Assembly (NCBI RefSeq): GCF_008632955.1 | Contig: NZ_CP043959.1 | Span: forward strand, 6,836,069-6,900,068 | Length of the DNA stretch: 64,000 nt | Reading direction: 5' to 3' | Source of the DNA: Streptomyces tendae | GTDB taxonomy: Bacteria > Actinomycetota > Actinomycetes > Streptomycetales > Streptomycetaceae | Shown here: positions 17,442-25,775 of the stretch, piece by piece | Numbering within the stretch: the first letter of the stretch is position 1 | Layout of the letters: each line of letters begins with the position of its first letter | The notes under the pieces: model-generated | Databases searched by the model: none | Seen by the model: only the letters and a program-made list of their open reading frames with translations | Told to the model about the DNA's origin: nothing | Position numbers and translations under genes: made by a program

Positions 17442-17654
17442 TCACCAGTCGCCGCGCGACGAGGAACTCGTCGTGAACTTCCGCACGACGTAGATCAGTC
17501 CGCCGACCAGGGCGACGAACACCAGCGCCTTGAAGAGCAGGCCGATCACGAAGCCGACCACGCTCGCTATCAGTCCGCCGAACACCACCAGGGCGATGAC
17601 CGGCACCGCGATCCACTTCACCCACCACGGCAGTCCCGTGAAGATCTCTCGCAT
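17442..17654 (-). CDS. Small two-helix membrane protein (DUF5326-like)
   Basis: The 70-aa product begins MREIFTGLPWWVKWIAVPVI and has two adjacent hydrophobic segments (about 10-31 and 34-56), then a basic serine-rich end (RKFTTSSSSRGDW). It matches a small membrane-protein family widespread in Streptomyces with no known role. ATG 17654 has AGGACGAGGG upstream; a longer frame from 17714 lacks support. TAGCAT on the minus strand near 17720 is a plausible -10 element. Confidence 0.75.
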   Translation of the reverse strand: MREIFTGLPWWVKWIAVPVIALVVFGGLIASVVGFVIGLLFKALVFVALVGGLIYVVRKFTTSSSSRGDW

Positions 17655-17803
17655 CGCCCTCGTCCTTACCTCTCCGCCCGCCACGTTCCGGGTCGTGTCG
17701 ATGATGTCCTGCACTCGATGCTAGGGCGGACACGGGCCCGGCGGGGGCCCTCGATCCCTTGTCCTCCCCTGACCCGTCCCCTAGGGAACCCGGAGACCGC
17801 GCC

Positions 17804-18121
17804 TCAGCTCTCCGGGGGAGAGAAGACCACCAGGACCCGCAGGTCCTCGCTGATGTGATGGAACTTGTGCGGCACCCCGGCCGGCACGTACACGACGCTG
17901 CCGCGCGCCACCTGAGTGGTCTCCGTGCCCACGGTGATCGCGGCACGGCCGCTGGCCACGAAGTACACCTCGTCCTGACCGTGCGGCTGCTGCGGGTCCT
18001 GGGCGCCGGCGTCCAGGGCGTAGAGACCGACCGACATGTTCCGTTCGCACAGGAACTGGAGGTACGCCCCGTCGTTCGCGGCGCGTTCCGCTTCCAGTTC
18101 GTCCAGCCGGAATTCCTTCAT
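17804..18121 (-). CDS. Cupin-domain protein
   Basis: This 105-aa single-domain cupin is predicted to fold as a small beta barrel. The metal-binding pattern is visible as PHGQDEVYFVASGRAAI (cupin motif 1) and PAGVPHKFHHI (motif 2), so a bound divalent metal is likely. Small cupins include dioxygenases, isomerases and sensors, and the substrate cannot be inferred. It is divergent from the holin-like gene, with 61 nt between starts. Confidence 0.82.
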   Translation of the reverse strand: MKEFRLDELEAERAANDGAYLQFLCERNMSVGLYALDAGAQDPQQPHGQDEVYFVASGRAAITVGTETTQVARGSVVYVPAGVPHKFHHISEDLRVLVVFSPPES

Positions 18122-18182
18122 CTCCTGGTCCCGCCCCTGCCCTCACTGCCCGATCCGGATGCTGTCTGCCACGATCAGACAC

Positions 18183-18560
18183 ATGAAGAATTTCCTAGTC
18201 AAGACGATCGCCAACGCGGGAGCCCTCGCCGTCGCGGTCTGGCTGCTCGACAAGATCACCCTGACCGGGGACAGCACGGGCAAGGAGATAGGCACCCTGC
18301 TCCTCGTCGCGCTGATCTTCGGCGTGGTGAACTTCCTGGTCAAGCCGGTGGTCAAGCTGCTGAGCCTGCCCCTGCTCATCCTGACCCTGGGCCTGTTCAC
18401 CCTGGTGGTGAACGCCCTGATGCTGCTGCTCACCTCCTGGCTGGCCGACCAGCTCGACCTGAGCTTCCACGTGGAAGGCTTCTGGACGGCCGTCCTGGGC
18501 GGGCTCATCATCTCCGTGGTCTCCTGGGCACTGAACGTCGTCCTGCCCGACGGGGACTGA
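18183..18560 (+). CDS. Phage-holin-superfamily IV membrane protein
   Basis: The 125-aa protein has four predicted helices (about 5-22, 30-50, 55-80 and 95-120) in the pattern of the actinobacterial four-helix holin family, with the recurring FGVVNFLVKPVVKLLSLPLLILTLGLF block. Despite the name, such chromosomal proteins are not evidence of a prophage. It is 5 nt from ptpA in the same direction, so the two are probably co-transcribed, followed by the lyase gene. Confidence 0.85.
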   Translation: MKNFLVKTIANAGALAVAVWLLDKITLTGDSTGKEIGTLLLVALIFGVVNFLVKPVVKLLSLPLLILTLGLFTLVVNALMLLLTSWLADQLDLSFHVEGFWTAVLGGLIISVVSWALNVVLPDGD

Positions 18561-18565
18561 GCACC

Positions 18566-19057
18566 ATGACCTACCGCGTCTGCTTCGTCTGCACCGGCAA
18601 CATCTGCCGCTCGCCCATGGCCGAGTCCGTCTTCCGCGCGCGGGTCGCCGAGGCCGGGCTCGACGACCGGGTCGAGGTCGACAGCGCCGGTACCGGCGGC
18701 TGGCACGAGGGCGAGGGCGCGGACCCCCGCGCCGTCGGCGTGCTGCGGGACAACGGCTACGAGGCCGGACACACGGCCCGGCAGTTCGACCCCTCGTGGT
18801 TCGCCGGCCTCGACCTCGTCATCGCGCTTGACGCCGGTCACCTGAGGGCGTTGCGCCGTCTCGCCCCCACGGAGCGGGACGCGGGCAAGGTGCGGCTGCT
18901 GCGGTCGTACGACCCCGGGGCCGGTGACGACCTCGACGTACCGGACCCGTACTACGGGGACCGGGAGGGTTTCGAGCAGTGTCTTGAGATGGTGGAGGCG
19001 GCGAGCGAAGGACTGCTCGCCGCGGTACGCGAGCGTGTGGAAGGACGGGCGGCATGA
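18566..19057 (+). CDS. ptpA: Low-molecular-weight protein tyrosine phosphatase
   Basis: PtpA removes phosphate from tyrosine in proteins. The 163-aa product carries the P-loop C-x5-R-S at its N-terminus (Cys9 to Ser16, in CTGNICRS), and the acid/base aspartate is in the late DPYYG motif. In Streptomyces, overexpressed ptpA stimulates pigmented antibiotic production. It starts 5 nt after the holin-like gene and its stop overlaps the next start by 4 nt (ATGA), so the three genes are translationally linked. Confidence 0.95.
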   Translation: MTYRVCFVCTGNICRSPMAESVFRARVAEAGLDDRVEVDSAGTGGWHEGEGADPRAVGVLRDNGYEAGHTARQFDPSWFAGLDLVIALDAGHLRALRRLAPTERDAGKVRLLRSYDPGAGDDLDVPDPYYGDREGFEQCLEMVEAASEGLLAAVRERVEGRAA

Positions 19058-20205
19058 GCGACACGACGAGGGGTACGACCGGCGGGCCGGGTGACGGCAC
19101 CCGTGCGGTGCGCGCCGGGCTGCCCGAGCCGGTCAAGCACGAGCCGACGCTGCCCGGTCCGGTGTTCGCCGCCCACTTCCACCTCCCGGGCGACCCCACC
19201 GGCCCGTACACCTACGGCCGGGACGAGAACCCGACGTGGACCCTGCTGGAACGGGCCATCGGGGAGCTGGAGGCCCCCGGGCAGGACGACGTCGAGGCGC
19301 TGGTGTTCGCCTCCGGCATGGCCGCCATCTCCGCGGTGCTCTTCTCCCAGCTGAGCACCGGGGACGCGGTCGTCCTGCCGGACGACGGCTACCAGGCGCT
19401 GCCGCTGGCGCGCGCCCAGCTGGAGGCGTACGGCATCGAGGTGCGCACCGCGCCGACCGGCGGCGACGCGCAGCTGGAGGTCCTCGACGGCGCGAAGCTG
19501 CTGTGGATCGAGACGCCCTCGAACCCCGGCCTCGACGTGTGCGACGTACGGCGGCTCGCCGACGCGGCCCACGCGCGGGGGGCCCTTGTGGCTGTCGACA
19601 ACACCCTGGCGACGCCACTCGGCCAGCGCCCGCTGGAGCTCGGCGCGGACTTCGCGGTGGCCAGCGGCACCAAGCAGCTGACCGGCCACGGCGATGTGCT
19701 CCTCGGGTACGTCACCGGCCGCGATGCCGAGGCGATGGCCGCGGTCCGGCGGTGGCGCAAGATCGTCGGCGCCATCCCGGGTCCCATGGAGGCCTGGCTC
19801 GCGCACCGCTCGATCGCCACGCTGCAGCTGCGCGTCGACCGGCAGAACGCCACCGCGCTGACGCTCGCCGAGGCCCTGCGGGAGCGGCGGGAGGTCACGG
19901 GGCTGCGCTACCCGGGGCTGCCCGACGACCCGTCGCACAAGATCGCCTCCCAGCAGATGCGCCGCTACGGGTGCGTGGTGTCCTTCACGCTGCCCTCACG
20001 CGCGCGGGCGGACCGTTTTCTCGACGCCCTGCGGCTCGTGGACGACGCGACGAGCTTCGGCGGTGTGCGGTCCACGGCGGAGCGGCGCGGCCGGTGGGGC
20101 GGGGACGCGGTGCCGGACGGCTTCGTGCGCTTCTCCGTGGGTGCGGAGGACCCGGAGGACCTGGTGGCTGACGTGCTGCGGGCGCTGGACGAGACCGCTG
20201 ACTGA
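19054..20205 (+). CDS. Cystathionine gamma-lyase / trans-sulfuration PLP enzyme
   Basis: This 383-aa enzyme belongs to the Cys/Met-metabolism PLP family. The PLP lysine is Lys207 in SGTKQLTGHGD. YTYGRDENPTW near residue 52 carries the tyrosine and arginine that reach across the dimer to PLP, and ASGMAAIS is also conserved. Family members cleave or form C-S bonds in cystathionine; by length and motifs a gamma-lyase-like role is most likely, but specificity is inferred. ATGA overlap with ptpA indicates coupled translation, and a hairpin at 20249-20287 ends the operon. Confidence 0.87.
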   Translation: MSDTTRGTTGGPGDGTRAVRAGLPEPVKHEPTLPGPVFAAHFHLPGDPTGPYTYGRDENPTWTLLERAIGELEAPGQDDVEALVFASGMAAISAVLFSQLSTGDAVVLPDDGYQALPLARAQLEAYGIEVRTAPTGGDAQLEVLDGAKLLWIETPSNPGLDVCDVRRLADAAHARGALVAVDNTLATPLGQRPLELGADFAVASGTKQLTGHGDVLLGYVTGRDAEAMAAVRRWRKIVGAIPGPMEAWLAHRSIATLQLRVDRQNATALTLAEALRERREVTGLRYPGLPDDPSHKIASQQMRRYGCVVSFTLPSRARADRFLDALRLVDDATSFGGVRSTAERRGRWGGDAVPDGFVRFSVGAEDPEDLVADVLRALDETAD

Positions 20206-20248
20206 CGCATTCGGCCCGTCGGACCGCAGACATCCGGCACCGGACTGC

Positions 20249-20287
20249 GGACGGTCCGAGCCTCCCCCCTCGTGGCTCGGACCGTCC
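20249..20287 (+). terminator. Terminator of the holin-ptpA-lyase operon
   Basis: A perfect 14-bp stem (20249-20262 with 20274-20287) around an 11-nt C-rich loop lies 44 nt after the lyase stop codon. Confidence 0.85.
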
Positions 20288-20433
20288 TCGGTTCTGCGCG
20301 CGAAGAACCGCGCGACCAAGGCTAGTTGACTGAGTGTCAGTGTCCAATCACAGTAACGACAGCGACCTATCGACATATTTATAGTTGGCCCTGTCCGATC
20401 TATGGCGGGGGCGACGAGGGAGGGGTACGTGCC

Positions 20434-21339
20434 GTGGATCTGGCCTTGCTGCGGACCTTCGTGACCGTGCACCGGGCCGGTTCCTTCACGCGCGCGGCCG
20501 CCCTGCTGGGTCTTTCCCAGCCGGCCGTCACCTCGCAGATCAGAACGCTGGAACGGCAGGTCGGCCGCCCGCTGTTCCTGCGCCGGGCTCGCGGGGTGAC
20601 GCCGACGACGATCGGTGACGAACTCGCCCACAAGGCGGCACCGCATCTGGACGCCCTGGTGGAGATAGCCGAGTCCGGGCTCGAGGAGGACTCCTCCTTA
20701 CGCTCCCTGCATCTCGCCGGTCCCCCCGAGTTCACCGCGGAGCGGGCGCTGCCCGCGCTCACGGAGCTGACCGGTGAGGACGGCCAGGGCTTCGCCCTGC
20801 GCGCCTCCTTCGGCACCGCCGAGGAGGTGCTCGAAGGGCTCTCCGCCGGGCACCATGATCTGGCCATCAGCACCGTCCGGCCGCGCGGCGCCCTGCTCTC
20901 GGCCACCGCGCTCTGCGACGAGGAGCACGTCCTGGTCGCCGCGCCGCGCTGGGCCGGGCAGATCGCACCCGGCACGCTCCGCCGGTCCGATCCGTCCGTC
21001 CTGGAGCGCATCCCGGTCGTGGAGGTGCACGAGTCGCTCCCCTTCGTCGTCCGCTACTGGGCCTCCGTGTTCGACTCCCGCCCGGTCGCTCCGGGCACGG
21101 TCGTCGTCCCGGACCTGCGGGCGGTGCTGGCCTGCGCCGTGGCGGGCGCTGGTCTCGCGGTGCTGCCGCGCTATCTGTGCGCGGGCGCCCTGGAACACGG
21201 TGAGGTGGTCGCGCTGCACGAACCCGCGGTGCCGCCGCTGCGCACCTATTTCCTGGCCGTCCGTACCGGCACGCTGGCGAGACCGCACATCGCCCGGGCC
21301 CACGAGTGGCTGGAGCGGGCCGCCACCCGCTGGTGCTGA
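20434..21339 (+). CDS. LysR-family transcriptional regulator (contains a TTA codon)
   Basis: This 301-aa LysR-type regulator has its winged helix at residues 1-62 (LRTFVTVHRAGSFTRAAALLGLSQPAVTSQI) and a substrate-binding domain from about 90. GTG 20434 is chosen because GGAGGGG lies 9 nt upstream. Codon 89 (20698-20700) is TTA, so full translation should need bldA tRNA. The upstream stretch (20330-20400) is unusually AT-rich for this window (CGACATATTTATAGTTGG) and probably holds its promoter. The NUDIX gene downstream is the nearest possible target. Confidence 0.92.
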   Translation: MDLALLRTFVTVHRAGSFTRAAALLGLSQPAVTSQIRTLERQVGRPLFLRRARGVTPTTIGDELAHKAAPHLDALVEIAESGLEEDSSLRSLHLAGPPEFTAERALPALTELTGEDGQGFALRASFGTAEEVLEGLSAGHHDLAISTVRPRGALLSATALCDEEHVLVAAPRWAGQIAPGTLRRSDPSVLERIPVVEVHESLPFVVRYWASVFDSRPVAPGTVVVPDLRAVLACAVAGAGLAVLPRYLCAGALEHGEVVALHEPAVPPLRTYFLAVRTGTLARPHIARAHEWLERAATRWC

Positions 21340-21393
21340 GCGGCTCCCCGGATGCCTGTCCTCCCGGGATCCGGACCGAGCGCGTCGTGCGAT

Positions 21394-21407
21394 GTTTCAC
21401 GTGGAAC
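21394..21407. promoter_or_regulatory. parS: parS site (one mismatch) upstream of the NUDIX gene
   Basis: GTTTCACGTGGAAC differs by one base from the perfect palindrome and matches the Bacillus-type consensus on the other strand. It ends 21 nt before the NUDIX start, within the likely promoter or leader. Confidence 0.72.
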
Positions 21408-21428
21408 CAGCCGGGCCACATTTCCCCC

Positions 21429-21911
21429 ATGACCGTCCGACCCGTGGTCAAGCGCACCGCCCGAGCCGTTCTGCTGGACGGCGATCACCTGATCCTGATC
21501 AAGCGCACCAAACCCGGCGTGGATCCGTACTGGGTCACCCCCGGCGGCGGGGTCGAGCCGGAGGACCCCACCGTGGTCCACGCCCTGCACCGAGAGGTGT
21601 ACGAGGAACTCGGCGCCAAGATCGCCGACGTGGTCCCGTGCTTCGTGGACACCGTGGAGCACATCGGCGAGGACGCCGACACCACCGGGGTGAAGGTGCA
21701 GCACTTCTTCGTGTGCCGCCTGGAATCCATGGACCCGTCCCTGCGGCACGGCCCGGAGGTCGAGGAACCCGCCGGGGAGTACGAGATCGTCCGGGTGCCG
21801 TTCACCCGGGTCGGCATCGCCTCGGTCCACCTCGTGCCGCTGTCCCTGCGGCACTACCTGGACGGCAACATCGAGGGCGTCCGCGCCCTGCACGCCTCCG
21901 ACCTGGGCTGA
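21429..21911 (+). CDS. NUDIX hydrolase
   Basis: The 160-aa protein has a NUDIX fold with a partial box, GGGVEPEDPTVVHALHREVYEELGAKI. The REVYEELG catalytic half is intact, but the canonical glutamate 8 residues before it is replaced in the EDP stretch, so the box is not strictly standard. NUDIX enzymes hydrolyse nucleoside diphosphates linked to other groups; the substrate here is unknown. ATG 21429 lies just after a parS site. Confidence 0.85.
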   Translation: MTVRPVVKRTARAVLLDGDHLILIKRTKPGVDPYWVTPGGGVEPEDPTVVHALHREVYEELGAKIADVVPCFVDTVEHIGEDADTTGVKVQHFFVCRLESMDPSLRHGPEVEEPAGEYEIVRVPFTRVGIASVHLVPLSLRHYLDGNIEGVRALHASDLG

Positions 21912-22000
21912 TCTCCCTCCCGGACGGTATGGCCAAAAGCTCGTCCGCATCTGCGGAAACAGGTGGACGCCGAAGGCTCCCGTCGGACAGCCTGACCTGC

Positions 22001-22864
22001 GTGCCGACACCTTCTCTCGACTCTCTGCCCATCCGTCGTCTGACGCTCCGCGATCTCAGCGCCTGCGCCGACCTGTCCGAGGACCGGGGGTGGCCCCGGG
22101 AGGAGCACAAGTGGGGTCTCCTCCTCGCCGCAGCGAGGGGCTACGGCATCGACGCTCCCGACGGTGGTCTGGCGGCCGCCTGCGTCGTCACGGAGTACGG
22201 ACCGCGCGACCAGCCTTCCCTCGCGGCCATCGGCATGGTCCTCGTCGCGGAGCGACACTCCCGTCAGGGCATCGGACGCCGGCTGATGCGTCACGTCGTC
22301 GCGGAGGCGGGCACCACTCCCCTCACCCTGTACGCCACGCCCCTCGGCCGGCCCCTCTACGAGGAGCTCGGGTTCAAGGTCGGCGGACAGGCCGAGATGC
22401 TGCGCGGCCGCTTCGTCCTCGGGGACCGGACGGACATCCGGACCCGCACCGCCACCGCGGACGACCTGCCGGGAATCCTGCGGCTCGACGAGGAGGTCTT
22501 CGGGGCGGACCGGACGCACATCGTGACCCGCCTGCCCGCCTTCGCGGACCAGCTGCGCGTGGCCGAGGACGACGGACGGCTGATCGGTTACGCGGCTGCC
22601 TGGCCCAACATGGACACCCATGTCGTGGGTCCGCTGATCGCCCGGGACACCGCGACGGCCCAGGCGCTCATCGCCTCCCTCGCCGCCCACACCAACCGGC
22701 CCCTGCGCACCGACATCGACGTGCGCCACGAGGAGCTGCTGAGCTGGGCGAAGGACCACGGGCTGTCGACGGTCGCGCTCAACGCGGTCATGACGTACGG
22801 GATCACTGAGCTTCCGGGGGACTGGAGCAGGCTGTTCGCCCCGGTGACGGTCGCGGCGGGCTGA
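22001..22864 (+). CDS. Tandem GNAT acetyltransferase
   Basis: Two GNAT-like halves are visible. Residues about 10-140 carry the acetyl-CoA loop (AERHSRQGIGRRLM) and about 145-285 a second, less conserved half (TATADDLPGILRLDEEVFG...). Substrates may be small molecules or protein amines. GTG 22001 gives 287 aa; it has no strong ribosome site. In-frame ATG 21929 is an alternative that would start 18 nt after the NUDIX stop, so the start is uncertain. A strong hairpin follows the stop. Confidence 0.85.
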   Translation: MPTPSLDSLPIRRLTLRDLSACADLSEDRGWPREEHKWGLLLAAARGYGIDAPDGGLAAACVVTEYGPRDQPSLAAIGMVLVAERHSRQGIGRRLMRHVVAEAGTTPLTLYATPLGRPLYEELGFKVGGQAEMLRGRFVLGDRTDIRTRTATADDLPGILRLDEEVFGADRTHIVTRLPAFADQLRVAEDDGRLIGYAAAWPNMDTHVVGPLIARDTATAQALIASLAAHTNRPLRTDIDVRHEELLSWAKDHGLSTVALNAVMTYGITELPGDWSRLFAPVTVAAG

Positions 22865-22875
22865 CGGTCCGCGGA

Positions 22876-22918
22876 CAGGGCGACGCCGGTCCCGGGGGCC
22901 GGGGCCGGCGTCGCCCTG
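22876..22918. terminator. Terminator between convergent genes
   Basis: A 14-bp stem (22876-22889 with 22905-22918) lies 11 nt after the GNAT stop and 23 nt before the end of the GlcG/HbpS-like gene on the other strand, so it can serve both. Confidence 0.8.
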
Positions 22919-22941
22919 CTGTGCCGTGGCGCGGCGTGTCG

Positions 22942-23361
22942 TCAGGCGAGGGCCCGCACCGCGGTGGTGGCGATGCCGTGGTCCTGCTCCGGGGAGCCGC
23001 CGCCGACCCCGATGGAGCCGATCAGCCGGCCGTCACGCCGCACGGGCACGCCCCCGGCGATGAACAACAGAGGCCGGTCCAACGCGGTGGGCAGCGTGTG
23101 GAAGAGGCCACCGGGCTGTACGGCGTCCACCAGGTCGGCGGTGGGCGCGTCCAGCTGCAGTGCGGTGTAGGCCTTGCGGGTGCTGGTCTCGCCCGAGATC
23201 AGCACGGCCCGGTCGTCCCGGCGGAACGCGAGCAGGTGCCCGCCGGCGTCGAGGACGGTGACGCTGACGGTGAGGCCGGCCGCTTCGGCGTCCTTGACCG
23301 CGGCGGTGACGAGGGCTTCGGCGTCGGCGGTGGTGAGCGGGGTGACTGCGGTGGTGCTCAT
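22942..23361 (-). CDS. GlcG/HbpS-family protein
   Basis: The 139-aa product matches the GlcG/HbpS fold (TADAEALVTAAVKDAEAAG, VLDAGGHLLAFRRDD, SIGVGGGSPEQDHGIA). HbpS in Streptomyces is a secreted haem-binding regulator of the SenSR system, but this copy has no signal peptide, so a cytoplasmic role is more likely. ATG 23361 has AAGGAG 12 nt upstream. It lies 134 nt downstream of an MFS exporter on the same strand and may be co-transcribed with it. Confidence 0.85.
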   Translation of the reverse strand: MSTTAVTPLTTADAEALVTAAVKDAEAAGLTVSVTVLDAGGHLLAFRRDDRAVLISGETSTRKAYTALQLDAPTADLVDAVQPGGLFHTLPTALDRPLLFIAGGVPVRRDGRLIGSIGVGGGSPEQDHGIATTAVRALA

Positions 23362-23495
23362 GAGGTGGTTCTCCTTGCGGTACGAGGGATGTCCGTCCGT
23401 CACGGACGTGCCATGACGGACGAGGGGGGATCGGTGGGAGACGGCCCCTGGGGGCGCGAGGACGGCCCTGGCCCCGCGCCCGGAGGTGCGGTGGT

Positions 23496-24704
23496 TCAGC
23501 GCGTGGCGACGGCCTGGTGGTCGGCAGGGGACGGGCCGGCGGCCGGGGTGCCGGCAGCGGCACCGCGGCGTTCGAGGACGGCCGAGAGGACGGCGAGCGC
23601 CAAGGCAGCCGCGGCGAGGACGGCGCCGACCCAGTTGGGTGCGGTGTAGCCGAGGCCGGCCGCGATCACGAGCCCGCCCAGCCAGGCGGACAGCGCGTTG
23701 CCGAGGTTGAAGGCGCCGATGTTGAGGGCGGACGCCAGGGTGGGGGCGCCGTGCGCGTGGTCCAGGACCCGCTTCTGCAGCGGGGGGACGGTGGCGAATC
23801 CGAGCGCGCCGACCAGGGCGATCGTGACGGCGGCGGCGACCTTGTTGTGGGCGGTCACGGTGAACAGCGCCAGGACGACGGCGAGGGCGCCGAGGGACAC
23901 GTACAGCATGGGCATCAGGGCACGGTCGGCGTACCTGCCGCCGACGAGGTTGCCGCCGACCATGCCGAGGCCGAACAGGACGAGCAGCAAGGTGACGGAG
24001 CCGTCGGCGAAGCCCGCGACGTGCGTCATCATCGGTGCGATGTAGGTGATGGCCGCGAAGACGCCGCCGAAGCCGAGCACGGTCATCGCCATGGCCAGCA
24101 GGACCTGCACGTTCTTCAGGGCGGCCAGTTCGTGGCGCAGCCGCACGCCCTCCGGCTTCGGCATGTCGGGGACGAGCTTGGCGACACCGGCCAGGCCGAC
24201 CACACCGAGGGCGGCGACCAGGCCGAAGGTGACGCGCCAGCCGACGGACTGGCCGACGAAGGTGCCCAGCGGGACGCCGACCACGTTGGCGACGGTGAGA
24301 CCGGTGAACATCATCGCGATGGCGCCGGCCCGCTTGTGGGGGGCGACCAGGTCGGCGGCCACCACGGAGCCGATGCCGAAGAAGGCGCCGTGGGCCAGTG
24401 AGGAGACCACCCGTCCGGCCAGCATCAGGCCGAAGGTGGAGGCCAGCGCCGAGAGCAGGTTCCCGACGACGAACAGGCCCATCAGCAGCATCAGCATGCG
24501 CTTGCGGGAGATCCTTGTGCCGAGCACGGTCATCAGGGGGGCGCCGAACATGACGCCCAGGGCGTAGCCGGTCACCAGATAACCGGCGGTGGGGATCGAG
24601 ACACCGAAGTCGCCCGCGACCTCAGGCAGCAGGCCCATGATCACGAACTCCGTGGTGCCGATCCCGAAGGCCCCGATCGCGAGGGCCAGAAGCGCGAGAG
24701 GCAT
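23496..24704 (-). CDS. Major facilitator superfamily drug exporter (DHA1 type)
   Basis: The 402-aa protein has about 12 transmembrane helices and DHA1/AraJ-type motifs (GTTEFVIMGLLPEVAGDFGVSIPTAG, then GTRISRKRML as the loop 2-3 motif). Such transporters export drugs or metabolites by proton antiport. ATG 24704 is the only reasonable start, though its ribosome site is weak. It is divergent from a MarR regulator across a 141-bp gap that contains a tandem repeat likely to be the MarR operator, so substrate-responsive control is expected. Confidence 0.93.
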   Translation of the reverse strand: MPLALLALAIGAFGIGTTEFVIMGLLPEVAGDFGVSIPTAGYLVTGYALGVMFGAPLMTVLGTRISRKRMLMLLMGLFVVGNLLSALASTFGLMLAGRVVSSLAHGAFFGIGSVVAADLVAPHKRAGAIAMMFTGLTVANVVGVPLGTFVGQSVGWRVTFGLVAALGVVGLAGVAKLVPDMPKPEGVRLRHELAALKNVQVLLAMAMTVLGFGGVFAAITYIAPMMTHVAGFADGSVTLLLVLFGLGMVGGNLVGGRYADRALMPMLYVSLGALAVVLALFTVTAHNKVAAAVTIALVGALGFATVPPLQKRVLDHAHGAPTLASALNIGAFNLGNALSAWLGGLVIAAGLGYTAPNWVGAVLAAAALALAVLSAVLERRGAAAGTPAAGPSPADHQAVATR

Positions 24705-24758
24705 GAGGGGAGAGACCTTCCAGAGATTGCAGGAGCGCTTAGCGAGCTTCGACAATAA

Positions 24759-24793
24759 TTGCAGACGCGGGATATTTGCAAGCGCGGGATATT
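24759..24793. promoter_or_regulatory. Tandem 18-bp direct repeat, likely MarR operator
   Basis: TTGCAGACGCGGGATATT (24759-24776) is followed at once by TTGCAAGCGCGGGATATT (24776-24793), two copies differing at two bases with a 17-bp period. The pair lies between divergent MFS and marR genes where both promoters must be. A MarR-type repressor site is the simplest reading, though direct repeats are less usual than palindromes for MarR. Confidence 0.65.
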
Positions 24794-24845
24794 GCGACTG
24801 TGCTCTACCCTGGTGACAGAAGCTCGTGGACGGAGGAATCACGCC

Positions 24846-25310
24846 ATGACAGCCACGGATCCCGCACTCACCGCCCTCTCCCAGGGTTGGTGCGCCCTCT
24901 CGTTGCTGCACGGGAGGATCGAGGCCCACATCGAGCGTGTCCTCCAGGCCCGGCACGACCTGAGCGTGCGGGAGTACTCGCTGCTCGACGTACTGAGCCG
25001 GCAGCACGCCGGTGAGGGGGGCCACCTGCAGATGAAGCAGGTCGCCGATGCGGTCGTGCTCAGCCAGAGCGCCACCACCCGCCTGGTCACCCGGCTCGAG
25101 GACCGCGGCCTGCTGGAGCGCTACCTCTGCCCCACCGACCGGCGCGGTATCTACACCGATGTCACCGAGGCGGGTCTCAAGCTCCTCGAAGAGGCACGGC
25201 CCACCAACGACACCGCCTTGCGTGAGGCCCTCGACGAGGCGGCGAAGAACCCCGAACTGGCCCCGCTGGTCCGTGCCGTGGAGACGCTGAAGGCTCCGGT
25301 GCCCGCATAG
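24846..25310 (+). CDS. MarR-family transcriptional regulator
   Basis: The 154-aa protein has the MarR winged helix: LSVREYSLLDVLSRQ, then LQMKQVADAVVLSQSATTRLVTRLEDRGLLERY, then the wing DRRGIYTDVTEAG. ATG 24846 has GGAGG 8 nt upstream. It is divergent from the MFS exporter and probably represses both genes until a ligand binds. The next gene, a GNAT, starts 9 nt after its stop and is probably in the same transcript. Confidence 0.94.
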   Translation: MTATDPALTALSQGWCALSLLHGRIEAHIERVLQARHDLSVREYSLLDVLSRQHAGEGGHLQMKQVADAVVLSQSATTRLVTRLEDRGLLERYLCPTDRRGIYTDVTEAGLKLLEEARPTNDTALREALDEAAKNPELAPLVRAVETLKAPVPA

Positions 25311-25319
25311 GGTGCCGCC

Positions 25320-25772
25320 ATGGAAGACCTTGAGATACGGGCCGCGACCGCCGACGACGTCCCTGCGATCGTCGCCATGCTGGCGGACGACCCGCTGGGC
25401 GCGCAGCGCGAGTCACCGGACGACCTCTCGCCGTACCTGACCGCGATGGAACGGCTGCGGACCGACCCCAACCAGCATCTGGTCGTCGCGGTCCGGGAGG
25501 GCCGGGTCGTCGGGACCCTTCAGCTCACGATCGTTCCGGGACTGTCCCGGCGCGGCTCCACCAGATCGATCATCGAAGCGGTCCGTATCCACGCGGACGA
25601 GCGAGGCAGCGGTCTGGGCAGCAAGCTGATCGAGTGGGCGATCGACACCTCCCGCCGCGAAGGCTGCCAACTGGTCCAGCTGACTTCCGACCACACCCGT
25701 ACCGATGCACATCGTTTCTACGAGCGGCTCGGCTTCACGGCGTCCCACGTGGGCTTCAAGCTGCCCCTGTGA
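25320..25772 (+). CDS. GNAT-family N-acetyltransferase
   Basis: The 150-aa protein is a compact single-domain GNAT. The acetyl-CoA-binding signature is in ADERGSGLGSKLIEWAI, and the C-terminal DAHRFYERLGFTASHVGFKL block is typical of this group. ATG 25320 follows the marR stop by 9 nt, so the two are likely co-transcribed, with the parS-centred palindrome 3 nt beyond the stop as the end of the unit. The substrate is unknown. Confidence 0.92.
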   Translation: MEDLEIRAATADDVPAIVAMLADDPLGAQRESPDDLSPYLTAMERLRTDPNQHLVVAVREGRVVGTLQLTIVPGLSRRGSTRSIIEAVRIHADERGSGLGSKLIEWAIDTSRREGCQLVQLTSDHTRTDAHRFYERLGFTASHVGFKLPL

Positions 25773-25775
25773 CCG

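Noticed and set aside
18464..18477. CTTCCACGTGGAAG palindrome inside the holin-like gene as a parS site
   Set aside because: Four of 14 positions differ from the parS core, and the stretch is explained by coding sequence (FHVEGF).
18183..18560. Holin-like gene as evidence of a prophage
   Set aside because: It is a common chromosomal four-helix protein, co-directional with ptpA, and no other phage gene is present.
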